This document shows positions 26,125 to 34,490 of a DNA stretch of 64,000 nucleotides, piece by piece. Below the pieces are notes generated by a model. It was not told where the DNA came from, searched no databases, and was given only the letters and a program-made list of their open reading frames with translations. Within the stretch, counting starts at the first letter, position 1; the number at the start of each line of letters is the position of its first letter. The DNA is from Streptomyces sp. NBC_00683. GTDB lineage: Bacteria; Actinomycetota; Actinomycetes; Streptomycetales; Streptomycetaceae. A program made the position numbers and the translations under genes. The stretch is taken from positions 5,952,001-6,016,000 of the forward strand of contig NZ_CP109013.1 in NCBI RefSeq assembly GCF_036226745.1, written 5' to 3'.

Positions 26125-26695
26125 TCTGCTCGCATCGTGCTCTCAAGATGGTGGCTAGAGAGAGCGAGAGGCGCCAATCGTCGTCGGGCAGCGGTGCGGT
26201 GTTGGGCTTGGTGACGGCGATGGTGATCAATTGCGACTCGGACTCCGCCCGGCGTAGGCAAGCGTGCCAGACCATGCCCTGCAGGCTGCTCATTGGGCCC
26301 CAGGTGATGAAGGCCGACTCACTATCGGGGCCATCGGCGAGGCAACGCATCGGTTTCACGTCAAGTGTCTGCGCGCGGAGGGTCCACCCCGAGCCCATGG
26401 CGAGCCGTACGACCGACTGCGGACCGGGGTACTCGCGTCTCGTCATCTGAGCCATCGGCCCGACACCTTCGAGCGCCCGACGGTACTGCTTCGCCGGTCC
26501 GTCCTTGATCCACGGGCGTATCTTCTCCGTGGGCAAGAACCTAGCGAGTCGCCCGCCGATCTTGGGATCCTTGACGAACCGGTCGTACATCTCCGTCGCT
26601 GCGGGCGAAGAGACCTCCTCCCAACGCATGGCGTCGAAGTGGCGGGCTAGCTCCGCGAAGATCTCCAAGCGGATCGGTTCCGGCAGGGTCGCCAT
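26075..26695 (-). CDS. Unknown protein encoded last in the MORC restriction-modification operon
   Basis: A 206-residue soluble protein, family not recognised. It starts MATLPEPIRLEIFAELARHF; the middle has basic patches (RFLPTEKIRPWIKDGPAKQY) and the C-terminal half is beta-rich (VVRLAMGSGWTLRAQTLDV, SQLITIAVTKPNTAPLPDDD). No PD-(D/E)xK or HNH motif is evident. ATG 26695 shares a base with the helicase stop (TGATG), so it is translated with the operon. It may be a specificity or structural subunit; nothing in the sequence proves this. Confidence 0.8.
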   Translation of the reverse strand: MATLPEPIRLEIFAELARHFDAMRWEEVSSPAATEMYDRFVKDPKIGGRLARFLPTEKIRPWIKDGPAKQYRRALEGVGPMAQMTRREYPGPQSVVRLAMGSGWTLRAQTLDVKPMRCLADGPDSESAFITWGPMSSLQGMVWHACLRRAESESQLITIAVTKPNTAPLPDDDWRLSLSLATILRARCEQITYAVSRKATADARTV

Positions 26696-28347
26696 CAGCC
26701 CCCCTCGACGGGCGGGAACTCCAAACGGACGTTGTCATCGGCTCCCCCGAGGTCACCCACGTCGGCCATCCATTGGTCCAAGAGTCCCTTTACCCTCAGG
26801 TCCTCGAACTCGAACTGGTTCCGTCCGACTGATACCTGCTCGATCTCGCCCTCGGATACCTGTTCTCGCATGTCGTATACCTCGGCCAACCGTCGGATGT
26901 CGCTAACGAAGTCCAGTACCTCCACGTGGGTCTTTCCCTTGCGAAGGCGGAGTCCGCGGCCGAGCTGCTGCACGAAGATGCGTCGACTGTGGGTCACCCT
27001 CGCGAAGCAGAGAATGTTGACGTCGGGCACGTCGACGCCTTCGTTGAGGATGTCCACGGCGACGAGGATGGGCACTTCTCCTGTACGGAAGTTGAGCAGC
27101 CGTGCCCGCCGCTCCCGTGTTTTCAGCCTGGCGTGCAGCGTCTCGGACCGCTCCCAGCCGGGCCGTCGGGCGAGCAGGTCGCGCATCCGCTCGGCGTGCT
27201 CGATCGTCTGGCAGAAGACGATGGCCCGCGGGTTCGTGGTCTGGTCCCAGACCTTCTCGAGGTGTCCCCGAACCGACTCATCCCGCTCGGGGATGAAGAG
27301 ACGCTTGTTCAGGTCCTTGATGGAATAGCCGTGCTCGGAGGCGTGGCGGACGAAGTCCCAGTCAATGTTGTCGGCGAACACGCGGTACTTCACGTCAGCG
27401 AGGTAGCCCAGTCTCATGCCCTCCGAGATGGACACCCGCTCGACTGGTTCGCCGAAGGTCCGCTCAATGTCGTATCGGTCGCCCCGCCAGGGCGTGGCCG
27501 TCACACCCATCCGTTTGGCCTTGGGTAGCAGACCCATCATCGTGGCGTAGTTCCCGGTCTCCCCCACGTGGTGCGCCTCGTCCACGATCACCAGCTCGGG
27601 GGCGTAGCCCGCTTGGATGTAGTCACGTGCTGTGTTCGATACGCCGAAGGTGACGCCTGGCAGGGAATCGGGTTTCGAATCGCCGTGCAGCAGACGGGTC
27701 GGCACGTCCTTGGGGATGTCCCGCCACATCGCCCGTTCGAGTTGTTCCACGAGGTCGATCATGTGCGCGGTGACCAGCACCTTGGCTCCTGGGTTGGCGA
27801 GGAGGAATCGTCGCAGCAACCTGCCGGCGACGACCGTCTTGCCAAGGCCCGTAGCGAGGTAGATGAGTGCCTCGCTGGTGTCCTCTAGGGCGGCCCAGGC
27901 CGCTTCCACGGAACGGTCCTGATAGGGGTGGAGGTTGAACGGTGTGACTCTCTCCGGAGCGCGATCGTAGATCGTCGCCAGCCGTCGGCCGTCCCAGAGG
28001 GTCACGTTGACTCCGACGTCCCTCAGTGCGTCCGCCCGGTTCTTGGCCTTCTGGGTGAACGCCCGATTGGTGACCACGACCGCTCGGTGAATCGCGTAAT
28101 GCCGCATGGCCGCGTGGGTTTCGTCCACGGCATCGCGATCCACATTGCCCGACTTCTTCCATTTCGACTGGAAGATCCAATCCTCACCGTTGAGTCGGCC
28201 AAGGAGGTCAGCACCTTTATCCCCGGGACCATCGATGTTGACCACATCCGTGAACGAGATCAGGCCGAGCAACCGCTCCAGCTGGCGCGTGAAGCCCTTC
28301 GGGCCTTCCTCAACGAGGAAGGCCGACTCTAGGAACGATCTGTTCAT
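26695..28347 (-). CDS. SF2 helicase with N-terminal Mrr-like nuclease domain
   Basis: A 550-residue protein. Residues about 15-100 form a restriction-endonuclease fold: GFTRQLERLLGL, GPGDKGADLLG (acidic residue), WIFQSKWKK giving Q-x-K, and a trailing strand HRAVVVTNRAFT. From about residue 130 it is a type I/III-restriction-like SF2 helicase: Walker A ATGLGKTVVAG, Walker B VDEAHH, motif III GVTATPWRGD and motif VI QQLGRGLRLRKGK. ATG 28347 overlaps the MORC gene stop (ATGA). Such helicase-nucleases translocate on DNA and supply cleavage in MORC/MutL-type restriction systems. Confidence 0.92.
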   Translation of the reverse strand: MNRSFLESAFLVEEGPKGFTRQLERLLGLISFTDVVNIDGPGDKGADLLGRLNGEDWIFQSKWKKSGNVDRDAVDETHAAMRHYAIHRAVVVTNRAFTQKAKNRADALRDVGVNVTLWDGRRLATIYDRAPERVTPFNLHPYQDRSVEAAWAALEDTSEALIYLATGLGKTVVAGRLLRRFLLANPGAKVLVTAHMIDLVEQLERAMWRDIPKDVPTRLLHGDSKPDSLPGVTFGVSNTARDYIQAGYAPELVIVDEAHHVGETGNYATMMGLLPKAKRMGVTATPWRGDRYDIERTFGEPVERVSISEGMRLGYLADVKYRVFADNIDWDFVRHASEHGYSIKDLNKRLFIPERDESVRGHLEKVWDQTTNPRAIVFCQTIEHAERMRDLLARRPGWERSETLHARLKTRERRARLLNFRTGEVPILVAVDILNEGVDVPDVNILCFARVTHSRRIFVQQLGRGLRLRKGKTHVEVLDFVSDIRRLAEVYDMREQVSEGEIEQVSVGRNQFEFEDLRVKGLLDQWMADVGDLGGADDNVRLEFPPVEGG

Positions 28348-30707
28348 GCCTGAACGATCTCCGCGTCTAGTAGGTCCGCGGTAAGGAGCAGGCGGGACAG
28401 TTCCAAGGTGTTCTGCAGGGGTGGGCCCGTCACCATCCGTTTAAGGTCGGTGAGGAAGGCGCTAACACGGGCCACTTGGTCCGCCTGCGTCTCCTCGCCG
28501 AGCGCAGCGTAAGTGGTGCGGAACAACCCGCCGTCCAGTACCAGTTCGGGACCGCTCGAGACGAGGTCGAGGACGCCCTCGACTCCCAGGTAGCGCGCGA
28601 ACTCTCCGTTTTCCACCGCCGCCTTCCAATCGACGTCCGGTGCCACCGCGATGGCGTACGACTCGGCGGCCCTCTTCGACTGACCGGACAGGGCGGACCA
28701 AAACGTGGCCGCGTCCTTCGAGGTGAGATCGGCGAGCCGATCTCGCAAGCCCTCCAGCAGCATCTCCGCGCGACTACGCACCGCGCTGGAGTCCACCCGC
28801 CGGTCCGGGAACTGCTCGAGGATCGAGGTCACCAATCCGTCAATGGAGCCCGATACGGAGTACACGCTCTTCAACTGCGGTGCCGCGCAGACGAGCGCGA
28901 CGTTCAGTGGGGACCACCCGTACCGCGCGATCAGCGTGGTATTGGAGTCCACGTAGATCTCTACCTCGCCAGCTACGATCCGAACCACCGCTGGCTGCCG
29001 CTGACCGTCCTTGAGCAGTTCGACTCCGGACGTGACGTAGACGCGAAGGATCGCCTGAGCGGTACCAAGGCGAACTTCACGGTCAGTGTCGGGAAGCAGC
29101 GTCGCGTGCTCCCTGTACCTCGCGAAGCGTTGCTCCTCGGTCTCCGGCCGTGTCTCCGCGGCTGGTTCCGGCTGCTTCTGATCTTGGGACGGTGAGTGGC
29201 CGTCGCCGTCGTCCGCCGCCGTCCCTAGATGTCCAAGCCCCTCTCCCTTGAGCCAGTCATCCTCGTCGGAGGGCGGTGCCGGCTCCGGCGGTGGCCCATT
29301 CTTGACCCGATCATGATCGGCCGCAGCCTCGTACCATTTATCGTCGGTCTGATGCTCCGGATCCCCGCTGCGGAACTTCTGTGCCCATCTCTTCGCCTCA
29401 TTATGGATGGCGGTACTGCCGTTGCCCGGCATGAGGTACCGGACACCCGGTTTGTTCTCCCGGAAGGCGTTGAAGAACCGACTCATCGGAGAGTCGTTCT
29501 CGCGATTGAACAGGCGCTTGGCCAGCTGTGGACGCAAGGGCAGGTCGCCTCGTACCTTCTCGACCATGTATCGCCACTCCGGTGACGACGTGTCGAAATT
29601 GGTCTTGCGGACGTTGACCGGCGCGTGGTCGAGATGGATCTCGCCGACGATGCGGCCCATACCGAGTTCGATCGGATACTCCAGCTCAATGTCTCCGTCT
29701 GGCCCCTCCCAGTCGAACAGAGACCTGTCCCTTGTCGTAATCGCGCGCCCGCTCCGGAGAAACGTCAGACCGAAGTCGGACTTATCAGCGAACCTCTGCA
29801 CGCCCAGCCAGCCCACGATCCGGCGCTCACGCTCCTCGATGTCAGTGCTCTCGCAATCGACGCACCGGTCGTACCTTGAGGTGTACCAGCGCCCACAGTT
29901 CATACAGGCGAAGGCGTTGGTGAGTGGCACGTGGATTTGGTTCGCAGCAGGCGCCTCCGCAGCCTTGTACATGACCGACCGGGTCGGGTCCCAGATACAC
30001 GGCACGAGAGGGGGCACCTGGCGAGAGTTGACGTACAGGCGCTGGTTCAAACCGCCCATCAACTGCGCGCCCGAATGAGGGCCGTCGGGATCACGAAGCA
30101 TGTACGTGTAGATCCGCCCTAGGTTCTTGCTGACCTCCCGGATCGAACTCGCCGACTTCAACTTGACGACTACGTCTTCGCGGAGGTTCGTCACCGAGAC
30201 GAGAGTGCCGTGCTCGTCGGGATCCTTCTGCTCGTAACGTAGGGGCACCTCGTACGACGACCGTCGCTGCATCTCTCTAAGATCGATGGTGGCGGTGATC
30301 CATTGGTCGTCGCCACGCCGTCCCGAACGGACCTCCGTTATCGTGCCAAGGCGGGCCGTGGCGATGTTGAAGCCCATGCCGAACAGGCCGAGGCTGCCGA
30401 ACCGTTGCTTCCCCGACGTGCCGGCGCTCAGGGCGTACCGCAACTCCGCCGGAGACATCCCCCGGCCGTTGTCGCTCACGACGACCTTGGCACCCCGGTT
30501 CACCTTGCCCGCGGTGGGCAGGGTGATGTCTATTCGAGGTTCCAGCGTTTCATCGACACGGGTGGCCTCGACGAGTTCGTCGAGACAGTTGTCGATCAAC
30601 TCACATAGACACTGGTGAAGTTGGAGGTCGACCTCCGCGATCATCTCCAAGATCCGGGGGGAGGGCGTCAAATTGAGGGTGCCGGGTCGCGTCTCCGTCT
30701 CCGTCAT
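28344..30707 (-). CDS. MORC/MutL-like GHKL ATPase of a restriction-modification system
   Basis: A 787-residue protein. The N-terminal GHKL ATPase has LCELIDNCLDELVE (Mg-binding Asn/Glu), VVVSDNGRGMSP and GSLGLFGMGFN. An S5-like transducer region follows, then an inserted zinc ribbon (CMNCGRWYTSRYDRCVDC, about residues 275-292). An acidic, Pro/Gln-rich linker (about 480-560) leads to a C-terminal helical domain with no named motif. ATG 30707 overlaps the methylase stop (ATGA) and the helicase start overlaps its own stop, so three genes are coupled. Iyer, Abhiman and Aravind described MutL/MORC ATPases in such bacterial systems. Confidence 0.92.
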   Translation of the reverse strand: MTETETRPGTLNLTPSPRILEMIAEVDLQLHQCLCELIDNCLDELVEATRVDETLEPRIDITLPTAGKVNRGAKVVVSDNGRGMSPAELRYALSAGTSGKQRFGSLGLFGMGFNIATARLGTITEVRSGRRGDDQWITATIDLREMQRRSSYEVPLRYEQKDPDEHGTLVSVTNLREDVVVKLKSASSIREVSKNLGRIYTYMLRDPDGPHSGAQLMGGLNQRLYVNSRQVPPLVPCIWDPTRSVMYKAAEAPAANQIHVPLTNAFACMNCGRWYTSRYDRCVDCESTDIEERERRIVGWLGVQRFADKSDFGLTFLRSGRAITTRDRSLFDWEGPDGDIELEYPIELGMGRIVGEIHLDHAPVNVRKTNFDTSSPEWRYMVEKVRGDLPLRPQLAKRLFNRENDSPMSRFFNAFRENKPGVRYLMPGNGSTAIHNEAKRWAQKFRSGDPEHQTDDKWYEAAADHDRVKNGPPPEPAPPSDEDDWLKGEGLGHLGTAADDGDGHSPSQDQKQPEPAAETRPETEEQRFARYREHATLLPDTDREVRLGTAQAILRVYVTSGVELLKDGQRQPAVVRIVAGEVEIYVDSNTTLIARYGWSPLNVALVCAAPQLKSVYSVSGSIDGLVTSILEQFPDRRVDSSAVRSRAEMLLEGLRDRLADLTSKDAATFWSALSGQSKRAAESYAIAVAPDVDWKAAVENGEFARYLGVEGVLDLVSSGPELVLDGGLFRTTYAALGEETQADQVARVSAFLTDLKRMVTGPPLQNTLELSRLLLTADLLDAEIVQA

Positions 30708-31948
30708 GCTTCGGATCCCTCCGCGCGCAGGGCGGCGCGGACGCTGTCGGCCACGACCCGCGCCAACTCGACTGGGACCGCGTTGCCGAGCTGGCGCATC
30801 GCCTTGCCCCAAGGGCCATGCAGCTCGTAGTCATCCGGGAAGGTCTGCAAGCGAGCACTTTCCCTGATCGTGAAGTAGCGGATGGAGCCATCCGCCTCAC
30901 GCAGCATGTTCTCGCCGCCGGGGACCCCGTGACGCCCTGCTTTCAGCGTCTTCGCGGGCCAGTCCACCGGACTGCCGGTGTGACCAGGGTAGGAACGAGC
31001 TCCCGGTTGAAGGACGTGGTTGAGGACGCCCGCAGTACCTATCACCGTTGGCTCTGGAAGACCGGTCAGCGCGTCGCGTATGGTGCGCCAGCGCGCTTGG
31101 ACCTCGTCTGGCCGCAGTTCCGCAGGTATGGGGACGTTAGGCCGTTCCGGGCGTTTCGCCTTGGGCACTTCATGTTCCTGCCAGTACTCGCCAGTTGTCC
31201 ACTGAGCATGCAGAAGCGCGCGCCTCGAGTGCGTGACATGCGGGAATTCCCAGGTCACGTCGAGATCGTTACGGAAACCGACCAGGAAGACGCGCTGGCG
31301 CTGCTGCGGCACGCCGTAGTCCGCTGCATTCGCGAAGGCCGGGGTGACCCGATAGGCCAACTCTTGGTTGGTGACGTCCTCGCCTGCCGCCCGGAGCCGC
31401 CGCAGGTGGTCGCCCCACAGTTCGTCGGGCTTCGCGGCGAGGAGGGGCAGCGAAAGCCTGGCCTGGATGTACTGGAAATAGTCGGCGAACCTCGGGCGCG
31501 CCAAACCCCTCACGTTCTCGATGATGAACGCGCGGGGCCTCAGGTGGGCGATCGCCTCCGCCGTGGCCGGGAACATGTCACGTTCGTCGTCGTCCGCCTT
31601 GCCGCGGCCACCAATGGAGAACGGCTGGCACGGCGGGCCAGCGGCGACGAGATCCACCTCGTCGGTGATGCGGGACCAGTTGAAGTCCCGCACATCGCCC
31701 TCCTCGACGTGCCAGTTCGCGACGAGCTCGCTTCCGCGGGCCTGGTTCTGTCGCACCGTGTCACAGGCCCACTTGTCTAACTCCAGGGTCGCCAACGGGT
31801 CGAACCCAGCCTCCTGACAACCCAGTGCGAGCCCGCCAGCGCCCGCGAACAACTCCACACTCGCGAGCCGAGCGTGCGTGTTCCTCATCAACAGGAGGGA
31901 GGGGTGGCGAGCGGCAACGCGCGCAGGAACGACCGCAGTCTCAGACAT
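30704..31948 (-). CDS. DNA (cytosine-5) methyltransferase
   Basis: A 414-residue C5-methyltransferase with all main motifs in order: I VELFAGAGGLALG, IV GPPCQPFSIGG with the catalytic Cys, VI ENVRGL, VIII QQRQRVFLVG, IX RESARLQTFPDDY and X GNAVP. The region between VIII and IX holds the target recognition domain; the site cannot be read from sequence. ATG 31948 (MSETAVVPARV) follows GGAAAG at 8 bases; an ATG at 31996 is less likely. It is first in a four-gene operon, with Vsr convergent at the end. It should protect host DNA from the helicase-nuclease. Confidence 0.95.
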   Translation of the reverse strand: MSETAVVPARVAARHPSLLLMRNTHARLASVELFAGAGGLALGCQEAGFDPLATLELDKWACDTVRQNQARGSELVANWHVEEGDVRDFNWSRITDEVDLVAAGPPCQPFSIGGRGKADDDERDMFPATAEAIAHLRPRAFIIENVRGLARPRFADYFQYIQARLSLPLLAAKPDELWGDHLRRLRAAGEDVTNQELAYRVTPAFANAADYGVPQQRQRVFLVGFRNDLDVTWEFPHVTHSRRALLHAQWTTGEYWQEHEVPKAKRPERPNVPIPAELRPDEVQARWRTIRDALTGLPEPTVIGTAGVLNHVLQPGARSYPGHTGSPVDWPAKTLKAGRHGVPGGENMLREADGSIRYFTIRESARLQTFPDDYELHGPWGKAMRQLGNAVPVELARVVADSVRAALRAEGSEA

Positions 31949-32775
31949 GCACTTCTTTCCAACCATAGTCTTAGTCCGAATATCATGATGCCGCACGATC
32001 GGACGACCTCGCCAGGACCTACGGATCTCCTGATCACCTTCTGGGCTGTGGCTACTTGGCGTCGCGGTTCAGGCGACGTCGCCGAGATAGCTGGCGGCTG
32101 GATGCGCGCGGTCGCCTCCGCGCCGCCCTTGGACTTTCACCGACCTAGCTGACGCCTGTCGCGCCTGGTGCGAGCAAGTCAACAACCGGGCGCGCATGTT
32201 GCCAACGGCGTAGTTCAGCGTGCTGCCCAGGAAACAACCAACCTCTGACGCGCAGCGTCGTCGGCGTCCCGCTGCCGGCCTTCTCGCCGAGCACCGCGTG
32301 CGACGTGCGGCACCGACGTATGCTCAACCGTCACCTCTGAACCAGGGTCCTCGCCTGAGTGTGGACGCCCTCATGCCCGTTGCGAGCCCGCAAGAGGCAC
32401 GCTGGGATCAAGTCCACCAGTTCGCCAACTGCATCGCCGAACGTTTCACGTGCCCATTCACTTGCTGAGCCCACGAGTACCGCCCCTCCCTGATGAGCGC
32501 CGAACACGCTGAGCAGTAACACCTGAACCGTGCGTCCAGGCTCCCGATGCACGCAAGATGGCATGGGCGCAATGTGGGAGCACGATTTACCCAAGAGGTC
32601 CGTAAGACCGGGACCTTGGTGGCGTCGATTCCGAGGGCAGACGTGCCAGTTCCGTGCCAGATGGAGCGGTCAGCCGCGGTCAACCCGGGTGTGTAGTGGT
32701 GCAGTGTGCGTAGATGGGCCCGGTGGCCTCGCGAGTTTGATGACCAGCCGAGACCGGTTTTCGGTCGGCGCCAGG
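31949..32775. other. Right arm of the island, no gene
   Basis: About 830 bases without a supported gene. The left part has the promoter of the methylase operon. 32623-32775 carries element-end sequence: TGCCAGTTCCGTGCCAG, then the arm shared with 19615-19721 (GTCA-CGGTCAACC, GACCAGC, CGGCGCCAGG) just before the third att copy. Confidence 0.6.
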
Positions 32776-32819
32776 CTTACAAAGCAGATGTCGGCGGTTC
32801 GAAACCGTCCGCGCCCACC
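32776..32819 (+). repeat. attR: third copy of the tRNA-Val 3' end
   Basis: 44 bases identical to 17375-17418 (from CTTACAAAGCAG to CGCGCCCACC). There is no tRNA 5' half before it. It marks the right end of the island. Confidence 0.92.
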
Positions 32820-33242
32820 CAGCAGGAAGCACGACGAAGGCCCAGGTCACCGTACAGAACCGGGTGCCTGGGCCTTGTTCGTTTCTCAGCGGGGGGGAGG
32901 TGTCGTGCCAAGGTGTCGTGCTAGAGCGTCGTCGAACTCTGCCGGCCGGACCACTCACACGTGCGGTAGAACTTTCTCTACTTCATCAAGACCCGCGCAC
33001 GGCGCGGGCGCGCGCCGCCTCAGCGGCGCGGCCTGCCTCTGTCTTCGCCCCGGCTGGCCGCGCCCGGCGGCGCGCTCCGTGCATGCGAGCGAAGCTATGA
33101 GGTCCTCCGAGGGCCAAAGAGGTGCCTCGGGCGGGGGCGCTCAGACTCCGGGGATGGAGGGGGCGCCGTTCGCGGGTGCCGGCCGAACTGGGGTGAGTGG
33201 TGGGTTGAGATGGGTGGTGAAGGCCCGCTATAGCGTGACCTC
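32820..33242. other. Flank beyond attR with terminator and a repeat, no gene
   Basis: The original downstream flank of tRNA-Val: a hairpin at 32837-32876, a GC-rich inverted stretch near 33002-33035, a 22-bp match to 17560 at 33035-33056, and a 68-bp repeat at 33111-33178 that recurs at 41544-41610. Confidence 0.55.
32837..32876 (+). terminator. Probable original tRNA-Val terminator
   Basis: AAGGCCCAGG at 32837-32846 pairs with CCTGGGCCTT at 32867-32876. It is 17 bases after attR, so it presumably ended tRNA-Val before the island arrived. A very similar hairpin is at 49664-49704. Confidence 0.75.
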
Positions 33243-33449
33243 ATGGATGAACCCAGGATCAAGGTGTACGGCTCAGCAACCGAAATCACCGTTGTGGCCA
33301 ATGCCGCAGGGTTGCGCGACTTGGCTGAGCGACTCATAGGGCTCGCAGATCCCGAACTCCGGGACGGGTACCACGAGCATCTTGAGGGCGGCATCAATCT
33401 CGAAGAGGGTTCGGTCAGCCTGATTCTGGCCCGAGACGAAGCGATGTAG
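33243..33449 (+). CDS. Imm32-like immunity protein
   Basis: A 68-residue acidic protein: RIKVYGSATEITVVANAAGL, LAERLIGLAD, then GYHEHLEGGINLEEGSVSLI. Size and the VANAAGL...GYHEHL...GSVSL pattern resemble the Imm32 family of small immunity proteins from polymorphic toxin loci, from memory. ATG 33243 lies in a weak context (TGACCTC ahead). No toxin gene is adjacent, so it is an orphan, perhaps kept as protection against kin. Confidence 0.55.
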   Translation: MDEPRIKVYGSATEITVVANAAGLRDLAERLIGLADPELRDGYHEHLEGGINLEEGSVSLILARDEAM

Positions 33450-33516
33450 GGCCACACTCCGAACCAGTACCAGTACCGTCTGGTACACGGCAGACTCGCC
33501 GGATACGGCGAGAAGG

Positions 33517-33591
33517 CAGAACCGGCCGGATTCGAACCAGCGTCCTCGCGATTTTGGAGACCGCGCGCGACGACCTCTGCGCTACAGCTCC
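33517..33591 (-). tRNA. tRNA-Trp(CCA)-like gene, somewhat irregular
   Basis: Minus strand. The acceptor GGAGCTG pairs with CGGTTCT using three G-U pairs; D stem GCGC/GCGC; anticodon stem GCGGT/ATCGC with loop CTCCAAA (anticodon CCA); T arm GCTGG-TTCGAAT-CCGGC. The linker base between the D and anticodon stems is missing and no CCA is encoded (GCC instead). It may be an extra or decaying tRNA-Trp brought by a mobile element. Confidence 0.5.
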
Positions 33592-33709
33592 GCCCCGTCC
33601 ACCATCCTAAGGACTCCCGCTGTTGCCGAGGCAGTATCCGTGCCCTTCCCGTGCCCGTTCGGCCGGGAACTGACGGGGAACCACGGTTACTGACGGACAG
33701 CGCGTATGA

Positions 33710-33748
33710 GAACGACCCCTGACCGAATCACCTGGTCAGGGGCCGTTC
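33710..33748 (-). terminator. Hairpin next to the tRNA-Ser remnant
   Basis: GAACGACCCCTGACC at 33710-33724 pairs with 33734-33748 (one mismatch, 9-base loop). It lies directly past the 3' end of the tRNA-Ser remnant on the minus strand, as a tRNA terminator would. Confidence 0.65.
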
Positions 33749-33753
33749 ATCTG

Positions 33754-33814
33754 TGGTGGGTGTGGGATTTGAACCCACGGTCACATCGCTGCGACGACGG
33801 TTTTCAAGATCGCT
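33754..33814 (-). other. 3' part of tRNA-Ser(UGA): integration scar
   Basis: Minus strand reads CTTGAAA (anticodon TGA), CCGTCGTCGCAGCGATGTG (long variable arm), the T arm GTGGG-TTCAAAT-CCCAC and acceptor ACCCACC. The 5' half is absent; sequence diverges within the anticodon stem. This is the pattern left by an element that recombined in a tRNA-Ser end. The complete gene is not in the window. Confidence 0.75.
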
Positions 33815-34190
33815 GGTCGGACTGGCTGGTCCATGGAGATTCCCCTATGTGCTCCTCCAGTTCCGTGATTGGCCGGTCCCCGACCGTCACCGCGATGAAG
33901 ATGGTCGGCTCCTCCTCGTACTTCCAGCTGGCTGGGTCCTGTACGAGGGCAGCCACCTGATCGGTCGGAACGTCATCGCCGACGTACGCTGCCGGCCACT
34001 CGGGCCCTCGGCGAACGTTAAGGAACCCGAGGCGTTGCCAGCGCACGATGAGTTGGGAGAAGACCGGGATGTATTTCTTCCAGAGCTCCTCGTCCTCGCT
34101 CTGCGTACGGTCCGCCAGGATCTCCCAGAGGCAGGAACCCTCCCTGGCGTTCACATAGAGGAGGTACTCATCTTCGGTCCACTCCTTCAT
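33804..34190 (-). CDS. Hypothetical protein, C-terminus running into the tRNA-Ser scar
   Basis: A 128-residue acidic protein of unknown family: MKEWTEDEYLLYVNAREGS, then WKKYIPVFSQLIVRWQRLGF, VPTDQVAALVQDPASW and TIFIAVTVGDRP. ATG 34190 has an excellent GGAGGAGAAAACG leader, so it was a real gene. Its stop lies inside the tRNA-Ser remnant, so the last residues (SPWTSQSDQRS) are probably not native and the end may be truncated by an integration event. Confidence 0.6.
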   Translation of the reverse strand: MKEWTEDEYLLYVNAREGSCLWEILADRTQSEDEELWKKYIPVFSQLIVRWQRLGFLNVRRGPEWPAAYVGDDVPTDQVAALVQDPASWKYEEEPTIFIAVTVGDRPITELEEHIGESPWTSQSDQRS

Positions 34191-34490
34191 CGTTTTCTCC
34201 TCCGTACGGCCAAGTCTTCCGGCGCGAACCTGGCGAGGCCGTCTTCGTCGTGCCAGTCAGCCCGGCGCTTCTCTTGACATCAGCGCCTGACACCAACAGC
34301 AGCAAACGCGGGCGGTCACGGCCGATCACCGACGACCACCGAGGCCGATGAACCGACTGCATCTCCTGGCCCAGCAGCGGTGTGTAACCGACCTGATAAG
34401 GATGAGGCCACAGCACAAAGCTCATCGTCGGCCACTACCGAGACTCAGCGGCTACGATCTCGCCCACACCAATGGGGAGGGAAGATCGTC

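Larger units (their letters stand above)
17375..32819. mobile_element. Tandem integrated elements (defence island) at tRNA-Val
   Basis: Bounded by identical 44-bp tRNA-Val ends with an internal third copy, so it reads as a 2.35-kb element (17375-19765) followed by a 13-kb element (19722-32819). Only the second has int and xis. The DNA just inside att copies 1 and 2 is alike (hairpin plus GGTGACGG), and the DNA just before copies 2 and 3 is alike, as expected for two relatives inserted at one site. Several genes are visibly less GC-rich than the flanks. Conjugation genes are absent and the replication gene is a fragment, so self-transfer looks lost. Confidence 0.85.

Noticed and set aside
25675..31948. 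DISARM or BREX system
   Set aside because: No DUF1998 or phospholipase-D gene (DISARM) and no PglZ or BrxL (BREX); GHKL ATPase plus helicase plus methylase fits the MORC type.
17375..32819. Prophage
   Set aside because: No capsid, terminase, tail or lysis gene; only int, xis and a replication relic.
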